5,904 nt of DNA from the NCBI GenBank assembly GCA_964453055.1, contig CAYVOD010000097.1, positions 1 to 5,904 of the forward strand, given 5' to 3'. Position numbers and translations under genes: made by a program. This stretch comes from UBA2256 sp964453055 (GTDB lineage: Bacteria > Spirochaetota > Spirochaetia > Treponematales > Rectinemataceae). The stretch's first letter is position 1, and the number at the start of each line of letters is the position of its first letter. Below the pieces are notes generated by a model, which was given only the letters and a program-made list of their open reading frames with translations, was not told where the DNA came from and did no database searches. Positions 1-4,995 of the stretch are shown piece after piece.

Positions 1-10
1 ACAGGCTTGC

Positions 11-34
11 TGATAGTATCAAATGATACTATCA
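11..34. promoter_or_regulatory. Double-palindrome probable operator upstream of fic
   Basis: Two 11-base palindromes, TGATAGTATCA (11-21) and TGATACTATCA (24-34), lie two bases apart. Each is a TGATA-N-TATCA palindrome, and together they form one larger perfect inverted repeat with 11-base arms around AA. The element ends 10 bases before the Fic ATG at 45, next to the weak Shine-Dalgarno GAAG (37-40). The position and the paired, symmetric half-sites suggest a repressor operator overlapping the promoter or leader. The Fic protein carries its own C-terminal winged helix, so autoregulation is a reasonable inference. The same bases could fold as a hairpin in the mRNA and affect initiation. The true promoter is probably partly outside the window. 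Confidence 0.6.
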
Positions 35-44
35 TTGAAGTAGC

Positions 45-1004
45 ATGAAGCCACCCTTTGAGATAACCACACAGATTCTCTTTCTGTATGGACAAATCCT
101 CGAAGCCTTGGGGCAGTGTAAAAGCCTTATGCTGATCAAGCCAGAAGCAAAATTGCGAAGGCAAAACAGAATAAAAACGATTCACGCTTCACTGGCTATC
201 GAGGGAAACACCTTAGACATAGAGCATATAACCGCAATAATCGATACCATGCACGTCATAGGACCTAAAAAGGATATTCTTGAGGTTCAGAATGCAATCA
301 GAGCATACGATCAGTTGGGGAAGCTCAAAGCCTTTTCGATGAGTGATTTTTTATGGGCGCATGGAATAATGATGGAAGGCTTGGTAGAAAACCCCGGGGA
401 ATTCAGGCAAAACCAGGTGGGGATTATCAAAGGCCAAGAAGTACGGCATAGAGCGCCTGGCTGCAGCATGGTGCCCGGACTCATGAAGGATTTATTCGAG
501 TACATCAAGAAAGATCCCGACATTGCTATTATTAAGAGCTGCGTCTTTCATTATGAAATGGAATTTATCCACCCATTCGAAGACGGAAACGGAAGGATGG
601 GCAGGTTCTGGCAGACCAGGCTGCTGATGGAAACACATCCGATTTTCGAGTACGTACCCATAGAAGAGACAATCAGGAATAATCAGGAAAAATATTATCA
701 AGCTTTGGAAAATTCCGACAGCGAAGGGAAGTCGACACGCTTCATAGAATTCATGCTCGAAGCGATCAACGAAGGCCTGCGAATGACAATCGAAGCCGCA
801 AAGGTACCCTTAATCGATTATAAAAAGCGAACCGACCACGCGCTGTCGGTACTGAATGGATGGTTCGACAGGAAGGAATATCTCAGGGTCAACAAAGGCA
901 TATCCACGGCAACCGCGAGCAGGGATTTGAAGCAGTTGGTGCTGGATCAAGTAGTGGAGAAAAGCGGCAGCGGCAGGATGACACACTACAGAAAAAGAAT
1001 TTGA
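45..1004 (+). CDS. Class II Fic family protein (AMP-transferase) with C-terminal winged helix
   Basis: Fic enzymes usually transfer AMP from ATP to hydroxyl side chains of target proteins. This 319-residue protein has the full catalytic motif HPFEDGNGRMGR at 176-187: catalytic H176, metal-binding D180, and N182, R184 and R187 for the phosphates. A substrate flap is likely around 133-147. The N-terminal segment SLAIEGN (49-55) matches the inhibitory helix motif (S/T)xxxE(G/N), with E53 as the expected blocking glutamate, so it is class II and self-restrained without a separate antitoxin. About residues 265-319 look like a winged helix, with the segment GISTATASRDLKQLV (285-299) typical of Fic-wHTH proteins. 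The start fits family members beginning MKPP(F/Y)xIT; the Shine-Dalgarno is weak (GAAG, four bases away). All key residues are present, so the gene looks intact. Its lower GC suggests acquisition. The target protein cannot be read from sequence. Confidence 0.93.
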   Translation: MKPPFEITTQILFLYGQILEALGQCKSLMLIKPEAKLRRQNRIKTIHASLAIEGNTLDIEHITAIIDTMHVIGPKKDILEVQNAIRAYDQLGKLKAFSMSDFLWAHGIMMEGLVENPGEFRQNQVGIIKGQEVRHRAPGCSMVPGLMKDLFEYIKKDPDIAIIKSCVFHYEMEFIHPFEDGNGRMGRFWQTRLLMETHPIFEYVPIEETIRNNQEKYYQALENSDSEGKSTRFIEFMLEAINEGLRMTIEAAKVPLIDYKKRTDHALSVLNGWFDRKEYLRVNKGISTATASRDLKQLVLDQVVEKSGSGRMTHYRKRI

Positions 1005-1171
1005 ACTGCTTCACAACAATCGGGATTTCGATCCAATGGAATAGTATTTTGGATTGAGCGTGAAAAGCTAAACTATCCCGACCAAGCTTTATGTAAATTC
1101 TGGGGCTCCTGCTATCGTGTCTTCCTGGGCAAAGGTGTTTCGTGTTACAAGGCAGCCCTTTATAAATGAGG

Positions 1172-1204
1172 CTTTTGTAAAAGTCAGACGAGTTTTGCAA
1201 AAGT
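1172..1204. repeat. Two near-identical palindromes 20 bases apart
   Basis: TTTTGTAAAAGT (1173-1184) and TTTTGCAAAAGT (1193-1204) match at 11 of 12 positions and start exactly 20 bases apart, about two turns of DNA. The second contains the perfect palindrome TTTTGCAAAA. The first has symmetric flanks (CTTTT/AAAAG). The octamer AAAAGTTA from the second copy (1199-1206) recurs at 1281-1288 inside the downstream hairpin. This could be a binding site pair or part of a repeated intergenic element. No gene starts nearby on the + strand, so an ordinary operator role is not obvious. Confidence 0.5.
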
Positions 1205-1222
1205 TACCTTTAAGGTGCGTAC

Positions 1223-1265
1223 GTTTCGTCCATTTTCATGCTTTTAGCATAAAAATGGACGAAAC
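1223..1265. repeat. Long hairpin, 14-bp perfect stem with inner 4-bp stem
   Basis: GTTTCGTCCATTTT (1223-1236) is the exact reverse complement of 1252-1265. After one C/A mismatch (1237/1251) the stem continues as ATGC (1238-1241) with GCAT (1247-1250), closing on the loop TTTTA. Eighteen pairs in total make a stable cruciform or RNA hairpin. It lies five bases from the next hairpin and has no long U-tract directly after it on either strand. Confidence 0.75.
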
Positions 1266-1270
1266 TACAA

Positions 1271-1308
1271 AGCCAATTTCAAAAGTTAACAAACTTTTGA
1301 AATTGGCT
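1271..1308 (-). terminator. 17-bp perfect hairpin, probable terminator of the DUF1801 operon
   Basis: Bases 1271-1287 are the exact reverse complement of 1292-1308, leaving a four-base loop (AACA). On the minus strand the hairpin begins 17 bases after the DUF1801 stop codon and is followed by the moderately U-rich TTGTAGTTTCG. The position suits a terminator, although the stem is AT-rich and the U-tract is broken. With the neighbouring hairpin it could also block read-through from fic. A structured repeat of other function is possible. Confidence 0.5.
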
Positions 1309-1325
1309 CAGATAGCTGAAAATTG

Positions 1326-1757
1326 TCACGTAACGACCGATCGCTCTCTCATATTTTCGACGGACGCGATGATCACGGCTTTGAGGACATCGACATCGAT
1401 ATCGCTCAACTTCTTGATATAGAGGCATCCAACGCTGTTATCGAAACTGCCAAGGCGAGCCAACAAATCTTTATGGTTCTCGAAGCCGTCCATGATGTAC
1501 AGGGTAAGGTTCTGCTTGCGAGGCGAAAAGCCCGTGAGCATCCAATCGCCCTCACGGCCGCCTGAGCCTTTGTAGTGATAGCTGCCGAAACCAACGATGC
1601 TGGAGCCCCACATCCTGGCGGGCTCTCTCGTCGCCTCCTCCATCAGGCGGAGAATCGCGTAACAATCCTCGCGTTTCCGCTCATTAGCGACGGTATTGAG
1701 AAAATCAGTTACGCTCGCGGAATTGACCTTCGTTTTCAGCTCGGAATTCTTTGCCAC
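1326..1757 (-). CDS. DUF1801 domain protein (YdhG-like fold)
   Basis: The 143-residue protein fits the DUF1801 family in length and conserved blocks. The blocks are MWGSSIVGFGSYHYK (49-63), GREGDWMLTGFSPRKQNL (67-84) leading into a beta strand LTLYIM (84-89), and CLYIKKLSDID (111-121). The N-terminal half is helical (EEATREPARMW). It has no signal peptide or membrane segment, so it is cytoplasmic. The biochemical role of this subfamily is not established. A distant family member in Bacillus (YdhG/Fra) has been linked to iron delivery, but that should not be carried over. The start is GTG, chosen because GGGAGG (1764-1769 on the minus strand) lies six bases upstream. It follows the 92-residue ORF by 51 bases and is probably the last gene of the parAB transcript. 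Confidence 0.88.
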   Translation of the reverse strand: MAKNSELKTKVNSASVTDFLNTVANERKREDCYAILRLMEEATREPARMWGSSIVGFGSYHYKGSGGREGDWMLTGFSPRKQNLTLYIMDGFENHKDLLARLGSFDNSVGCLYIKKLSDIDVDVLKAVIIASVENMRERSVVT

Positions 1758-1808
1758 GTAATGCCTCCCGATGAAAGCATGCTCGATAGGTGGTTTCCAG
1801 GTTTAGCC

Positions 1809-2087
1809 CTAGAGCAGCCGCCCCCTGCGCTTTCCCGCGGTGAGGAAACGCCACGCGGCTTTGCCGTTCGTCAGCCAGACGATGCGCGCGTCGTTCCTGG
1901 TGTTGGCCAACATTTTCGGGATAAAGAAGCGCGCGACTTCTTCAGGCTTGTCGGCTAGAATGTTGAAGAGGTTCCTGAACTTCTCGTCCTGGGCGACCTC
2001 CGAAGGTTCGCCGTCGGGGTTTTTCGTGATGAAATCGGTGAGCATCATGCCGGGCGAAAGCCTGCCCGCAACGACGACGTTCTTAAT
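1809..2087 (-). CDS. Small conserved-looking protein of unknown function, probable ATT start
   Basis: I do not recognise this 92-residue protein. It is soluble, mixed charge, without signal peptide, membrane segment or cysteine. It has a helical acidic middle (about 30-58, with EKFRNLFNILADKPEEVARF) and a basic C-terminus (LTAGKRRGRLL). Codon third positions are strongly G/C, like parAB, so it is very likely coding. The first ATG pair is at 2048-2043, but no Shine-Dalgarno precedes it and the coding signature continues 13 codons further up (KNVVVAGRLSPG). That reading meets ATT at 2087-2085, five bases after AAAGGA. ATT initiation is rare but known (infC), so I place the start there; an ATG start at 2048 would give 79 residues. 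The frame is the same as that of the SRPBCC gene, whose TAA ends nine bases upstream. Confidence 0.65.
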   Translation of the reverse strand: MKNVVVAGRLSPGMMLTDFITKNPDGEPSEVAQDEKFRNLFNILADKPEEVARFFIPKMLANTRNDARIVWLTNGKAAWRFLTAGKRRGRLL

Positions 2088-2092
2088 AGGTA

Positions 2093-2098
2093 TCCTTT
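2093..2098 (-). promoter_or_regulatory. Shine-Dalgarno AAAGGA deciding an ATT start
   Basis: On the minus strand AAAGGA overlaps the TAA stop of the SRPBCC gene and is followed, after a five-base spacer, by ATT AAG AAC. The spacing is near optimal for initiation at ATT (2087-2085). No ATG, GTG or TTG lies in frame between this site and the ATG pair 39 bases further on. This arrangement suggests that termination on the upstream gene feeds initiation of the small downstream gene. Confidence 0.55.
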
Positions 2099-2906
2099 AC
2101 CGCTTGGCTGCCTGCTTGACCACGGCTTCGATCTGGTCCTTGAGCTCGCCGGCGGTGAAGAGCTTCATGACGCCGGCCACGCCGAGGCCTGGGTTGCGCA
2201 AGCCGGAGGAGGACCAGGTGCGGATGTAGGTATAGGTTTTGCCGCCTAGTTCCACCCGCTTGAAGTACCAGGAGGAGTCGGAGGAGTAGAGTTTGCCGTC
2301 GTGGCTTTTGGCCAGCCGGGCTCGCATGCCAAGGGCGCCGTCCGGAAACTTGTCGCCGAAGACTTCGGCGTCGAGGATGTAGCCGATGGAGATGCCCATG
2401 AAGTTTATGCCTATGTCCTCGTACACGAGGATGCGGTTGCCGACGGATTCGAGGACCTTTACATTCCTGACCCTGGGGGAGATGGCCTTGAGGTTGGGGT
2501 AGTCCAACACCACGGCCAGGGCGGCTTCCATGGGGACGTCGAAGAGTCCGTGGGCTTCGCCTGAGCCGTAGAGGCGGGACTCGCCCGAGGCTTGATCCTT
2601 GAACTTGATCACTTCCAGGGCGAAGGTTTCGACCTTGCCCACCAGTGAGGAGAGGTTGCCGGGCACCGCCGGGCTCGCGGCCATGCCATACCGTGTCTCG
2701 AAGCCTTCATATCTGGTGACGCTGCCGTCCCGGGTCGCGGCGGTTTCGATCTGGAGGACTTCGGGGGGCAGCGCGGGGCTTTGGGTTCCTGGGGGGCTTT
2801 GGGCGAAGGCCAGGCCGGGTAGGAAGGAAAAGCAGGCAAGGGCGAGGGCGATACGAGTGCGACGTCGGGCGCCAGGGGCGCGGAAAGGTCTCGCTGTCTT
2901 ATTCAC
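2097..2906 (-). CDS. Exported SRPBCC/START-like domain protein
   Basis: The 269-residue protein has an Arg-rich N-terminus (R14-R18), a hydrophobic core (19-34) and a likely signal peptidase I site after A33-F34-A35, so it should be exported to the periplasm or envelope. A proline-rich linker follows (38-48). The segment from about 112 to 262 resembles START/polyketide-cyclase folds: GEAHGLFDVPMEAALAVVLDYP (117-137), then SPRVRNVKVLES (143-154), then alternating strands and a C-terminal helix (253-268). Such folds enclose hydrophobic ligands, and START-like bacterial proteins often bind lipids; the ligand here is unknown. The start is GTG and overlaps the end of parB by eight bases, with only CAGG just before it, so translation is probably coupled to parB. 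No ATG in frame would preserve the signal peptide. Confidence 0.8.
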   Translation of the reverse strand: MNKTARPFRAPGARRRTRIALALACFSFLPGLAFAQSPPGTQSPALPPEVLQIETAATRDGSVTRYEGFETRYGMAASPAVPGNLSSLVGKVETFALEVIKFKDQASGESRLYGSGEAHGLFDVPMEAALAVVLDYPNLKAISPRVRNVKVLESVGNRILVYEDIGINFMGISIGYILDAEVFGDKFPDGALGMRARLAKSHDGKLYSSDSSWYFKRVELGGKTYTYIRTWSSSGLRNPGLGVAGVMKLFTAGELKDQIEAVVKQAAKR

Positions 2907-3810
2907 CTGAACCGATAGCCTCCATGATTCGCTGAAGATCGTCCTGGGAATAGTACTCGATGCTGATGGAGCCCGAGTCCAGGTTGCCTTTTATCTCGAC
3001 CTTGGTGCCCAGGCGCTCTATGAAGAGCTCTTCCAGGGCTTTGAGGTTGGGATCCATTTCTTCGGGGGCCGCGACGGCGGCGCCGGTCTTTTTGCCGCCT
3101 TTTGGCTTTTTGCCCGCCCTGCGGAGCAGCGAATCCTGGACCGCCTGCTCGGCCTGGCGCACCGAGAGGCTTTCCTTGACGATTCGGGCGAAAAGAGCCT
3201 GCCGCTCGGCCTCGTCCGCCAGGGCCAGGAGGCTGCGGGCGTGGCCGGCGCTTATGTCGCCGTCCCTGACCGCATTCTGCATGGCTTCGGGGAGGCGCAG
3301 GAGCCTGAGGGCGTTGGCCACGGTGCTGCGGTTCTTGCCCACCGCCTCGGAAACCTGTTCCTGGGTGAAGCCGGTAAGCTCCATGAGTCCCTGGTAAGCC
3401 TTCGCTTCTTCCATGGGATTGAGGTCTTCCCTCTGAATGTTCTCGATGAGCGAAAGCTGGAGGCGCTTTTCCGCGGAGACAGCCCGTAGGATTACCGGTA
3501 ATTCTTCAAGGCCGGCTTTCTGGGCCGCCCTGAAGCGGCGTTCGCCGGCGACGATGATGTAGGAATCGGAGCCGGAGGGCTCGGCGATGATGGGCTGCAG
3601 AAGGCCGTGTTTTTGTATGGACTGGGCGAGCTCCTCGATGGAGGCCTCGGGAAAGGTTTTCCTGGGCTGGTCGGGGTTGGGCTGCAGTTTCGCCATGGGA
3701 ATGATCTTTATGGTTTCGCCTAGCTCCAGGGGGTTTCTGGTACTGTCGAAGTATTGCTGATGCTCGGGGATGAGGGCTCCCAAGCCCTTGCCAAGACCGA
3801 ATTTAGCCAC
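2899..3810 (-). CDS. parB: Chromosome partition protein ParB (Spo0J type)
   Basis: ParB binds parS sites near the origin, loads as a CTP-dependent DNA clamp and works with ParA and SMC in chromosome segregation. The 303-residue protein has the expected order: an N-terminal ParA-contacting peptide LGKGLGALIPE (6-16), the nuclease-like CTP-binding domain with GERRFRAA (89-96) and ENIQRE (123-128), and a helix-turn-helix around 148-171 (TQEQVSEAVGKNRSTVANALRLL). Next come the conserved GHARSLLAL (189-197), a Lys/Ala-rich linker (229-250) and a C-terminal dimerisation domain (about 255-303). All key motifs are intact and the length is normal for chromosomal ParB. The GTG start overlaps the parA stop by eight bases; GAGGAG lies ten bases upstream within parA. 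Confidence 0.97.
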   Translation of the reverse strand: MAKFGLGKGLGALIPEHQQYFDSTRNPLELGETIKIIPMAKLQPNPDQPRKTFPEASIEELAQSIQKHGLLQPIIAEPSGSDSYIIVAGERRFRAAQKAGLEELPVILRAVSAEKRLQLSLIENIQREDLNPMEEAKAYQGLMELTGFTQEQVSEAVGKNRSTVANALRLLRLPEAMQNAVRDGDISAGHARSLLALADEAERQALFARIVKESLSVRQAEQAVQDSLLRRAGKKPKGGKKTGAAVAAPEEMDPNLKALEELFIERLGTKVEIKGNLDSGSISIEYYSQDDLQRIMEAIGSGE

Positions 3811-4558
3811 GATTGATCAACTCCTCGGCGACAGCCTTGTAGCTTCGGGATCCGATGCAGGCCGGATCGTACTGCAGGACGGGAAGCCCGTGGGAGGGAG
3901 CCTCCGAAAGCCTGACGTTGCGGGGCACGATGGTCTTGAAGACCCTGTCCCTGAAGTATTCGCTCACCTGGCGGACGACCTGCTGGGAGAGCTTCGTCCT
4001 TCCGTCGAACATGGTGAGGAGGATGCCGCTGACCTTGAGGGAGGGATTCATGCTTTTCTGCACAAGGCCGATGGTCTGCAGGATGAGGGAGAGCCCTTCC
4101 AGGGCGAAGTATTCGCACTGCAGGGGGATGATCACCTCGTTCGCGGCGTTGAGGCCGTTGAGGGTGAGGATGCCGAGGGAAGGAGGACAGTCCACGAGGA
4201 TGAAGTCGTAGTCGGCTTCGACCGTCGCGACGGCGCGCTTTAGGTATTCGTTGCGGTCTTCCTTGTCCACCAGCTCGACGGTGGCGCCGGAAAGGTCGAT
4301 GGAGGAGGGAGCCAGGAAGAGGCCGGGGACCTTGGTGGAAACGATGACGTCCTCGAGCCGGCGAAGGCCGGAAATCACCTGATAGACGCCAGCCCCGCCT
4401 GGGGAGCCGCCGACGCCAGAGCTGAGATTGCCCTGGGGATCGAAATCGATGAGCAATACTTTATGGTCCAGAGAAGCGAGGGCCGCGCCGATGTTTATCG
4501 CGCTGGTAGTCTTGCCGACCCCTCCCTTCTGGTTTACGAATACTATGATGCGTGCCAT
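3803..4558 (-). CDS. parA: Chromosome partition ATPase ParA (Soj type)
   Basis: ParA is a deviant Walker ATPase that binds DNA non-specifically as an ATP dimer and is released by ParB, moving origins apart; Soj members can also affect replication initiation. The 251-residue protein shows the deviant Walker A KGGVGKTT (11-18) with signature lysine K11, Walker A' LLIDFDPQGN (35-44) with D38 and D40, and Walker B FILVDCPPSLG (119-129) with D123. It also has the family block TMFDGRTKLSQQVV (182-195) and VPRNVRLSEAPSHGLPV (211-227). There is no N-terminal DNA-binding extension, as expected for chromosomal (type Ib/Soj) members and unlike P1-type plasmid ParA. The ATG start follows AAGGGAG (4562-4568). 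It is the first gene of the minus-strand operon. Confidence 0.97.
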   Translation of the reverse strand: MARIIVFVNQKGGVGKTTSAINIGAALASLDHKVLLIDFDPQGNLSSGVGGSPGGAGVYQVISGLRRLEDVIVSTKVPGLFLAPSSIDLSGATVELVDKEDRNEYLKRAVATVEADYDFILVDCPPSLGILTLNGLNAANEVIIPLQCEYFALEGLSLILQTIGLVQKSMNPSLKVSGILLTMFDGRTKLSQQVVRQVSEYFRDRVFKTIVPRNVRLSEAPSHGLPVLQYDPACIGSRSYKAVAEELINRG

Positions 4559-4582
4559 CCGCTCCCTTCTGTCCTTGTCGTC

Positions 4583-4591
4583 ATTCTACCA
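4583..4591 (-). promoter_or_regulatory. Candidate extended -10 promoter of the parA operon
   Basis: On the minus strand TGG-TAGAAT reads as an extended -10 element (TGn plus TAGAAT, five of six matches to TATAAT), ending 24 bases before the parA ATG. No good -35 hexamer sits 16-18 bases further up, which is common for extended -10 promoters. Transcription would begin around 4575, giving a short leader with the AAGGGAG Shine-Dalgarno. Confidence 0.5.
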
Positions 4592-4628
4592 TACAAGAGG
4601 CGAAGACCGCTAGAAGCGAGCCGCGCCC

Positions 4629-4658
4629 TTGACCCTCGCTTCAGCGAATCAGTAGACT
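4629..4658 (+). promoter_or_regulatory. Candidate sigma-70-type promoter of the NifU-like gene
   Basis: TTGACC (4629-4634) matches the -35 consensus at five of six positions. TAGACT (4653-4658) matches the -10 at four of six, with an 18-base spacer. A transcript would start near 4665, giving a leader of about 20 bases that carries AAGGAG (4675-4680) five bases before the ATG. The spacer holds a small inverted repeat, TCGCT-TC-AGCGA (4636-4647), a possible but unproven regulator site. Confidence 0.5.
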
Positions 4659-4685
4659 TAAGATGATTAAGTTCAAGGAGATTTC

Positions 4686-4910
4686 ATGCTGCACGATCGC
4701 GTTCTTTCAGCCATACAGGATGTCCGCCCCTCGCTCCAGGCCGACGGCGGGGACATCGAGCTCGTTTCCGTCGGCGACGATGGCATCGTCAACGTCAGGC
4801 TCACCGGAGCCTGCGGATCCTGCCCCTACTCGCTCATGACCCTGAAGCAGGGGGTGGAAGCCTATCTCAAAAAGACGGTGCCCGAGGTCAAGGAAGTCAG
4901 GCAAGCCTGA
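4686..4910 (+). CDS. nfu: NifU C-terminal domain (Nfu-type) iron-sulfur protein
   Basis: Nfu domains form a homodimer that holds a [4Fe-4S] cluster between paired CxxC motifs and passes it to client enzymes in the cytoplasm. The 74-residue protein is a stand-alone Nfu domain. It has the helix and motif RPSLQADGGDIELV (14-27), a beta strand and then GACGSCP (41-47) with C43 and C46. A long helix with LMTLKQGVEAYLKKTVPEVKEV (50-71) completes it. It lacks the N-terminal scaffold and ferredoxin domains of full NifU and the A-type domain of NfuA, consistent with short carriers in many bacteria. The start has an excellent Shine-Dalgarno (AAGGAG, five bases away). It is transcribed divergently from parA across 127 bases and is likely monocistronic, ending at a GC-rich hairpin. 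Confidence 0.94.
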   Translation: MLHDRVLSAIQDVRPSLQADGGDIELVSVGDDGIVNVRLTGACGSCPYSLMTLKQGVEAYLKKTVPEVKEVRQA

Positions 4911-4924
4911 ATCCGGCTTTGACC

Positions 4925-4995
4925 GGGGCTCGGCGCGGGCTTGGCGTGGGCTTGCGCGTTGAGCCCCGGGCCGAGCCCCCGTCCGTTTTCATTTT
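4925..4995 (+). terminator. GC-rich hairpin terminator after the NifU-like gene
   Basis: GGGGCTCGGC (4925-4934) pairs perfectly with 4970-4979. A second partner, GAGCCCC (4961-4967), could take the first seven bases instead. The loop contains two near-identical blocks, CGGGCTTG and TGGGCTTG. Six bases after the stem comes a U-rich run (TTTTCATTTT, 4986-4995) on the + strand, fitting a slightly imperfect intrinsic terminator for nfu. The run overlaps the 3' end of the converging gene. In the other direction no U-tract follows. Confidence 0.6.

Larger units (their letters stand above)
1005..1325. other. AT-rich gene-free spacer between convergent genes
   Basis: This is 321 bases between the stops of fic (+) and the DUF1801 gene (-). 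I see no credible protein: reading frames crossing it have no family resemblance and overlap the DUF1801 gene on the other strand. A weak hairpin with ATCCAA (1031-1036) and TTGGAT (1049-1054) follows fic but lacks a U-tract. The right half is densely palindromic: two TTTTGYAAAA sites (1173-1202), ACCTT-T-AAGGT (1206-1216) and two long hairpins (1223-1265, 1271-1308). Sampled GC is about 37%, well below the surrounding genes. It may be a terminator region, a remnant of an inserted element or a small structured repeat. Confidence 0.7.

Noticed and set aside
45..1004. Fic as half of a toxin-antitoxin pair
   Set aside because: The inhibitory helix is encoded within the protein itself (49-55) and no small partner gene is adjacent inside the window.
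1165..1310. Integron attC site
   Set aside because: The stem-loop layout is suggestive and some treponemes carry integrons, but no GTTRRRY core with a matching RYYYAAC partner is present on either strand, and the hairpins are too perfect for attC.
1117..1422. 101-codon + strand reading frame across the spacer
   Set aside because: It reads through both hairpins and into the DUF1801 gene on the opposite strand, with no Shine-Dalgarno and no recognisable motifs.
2097..2906. Lipoprotein signal in the SRPBCC protein (ALAC at 22-25)
   Set aside because: The hydrophobic stretch before C25 is only about six residues and the sequence continues hydrophobic to a clear AFA cleavage site, so a signal peptidase I signal is more likely.
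2926..4650. 12-base inverted match between 2926-2937 and 4639-4650
   Set aside because: A 12-base match within 5.9 kb is about what chance gives, and one copy lies inside the parB coding sequence.
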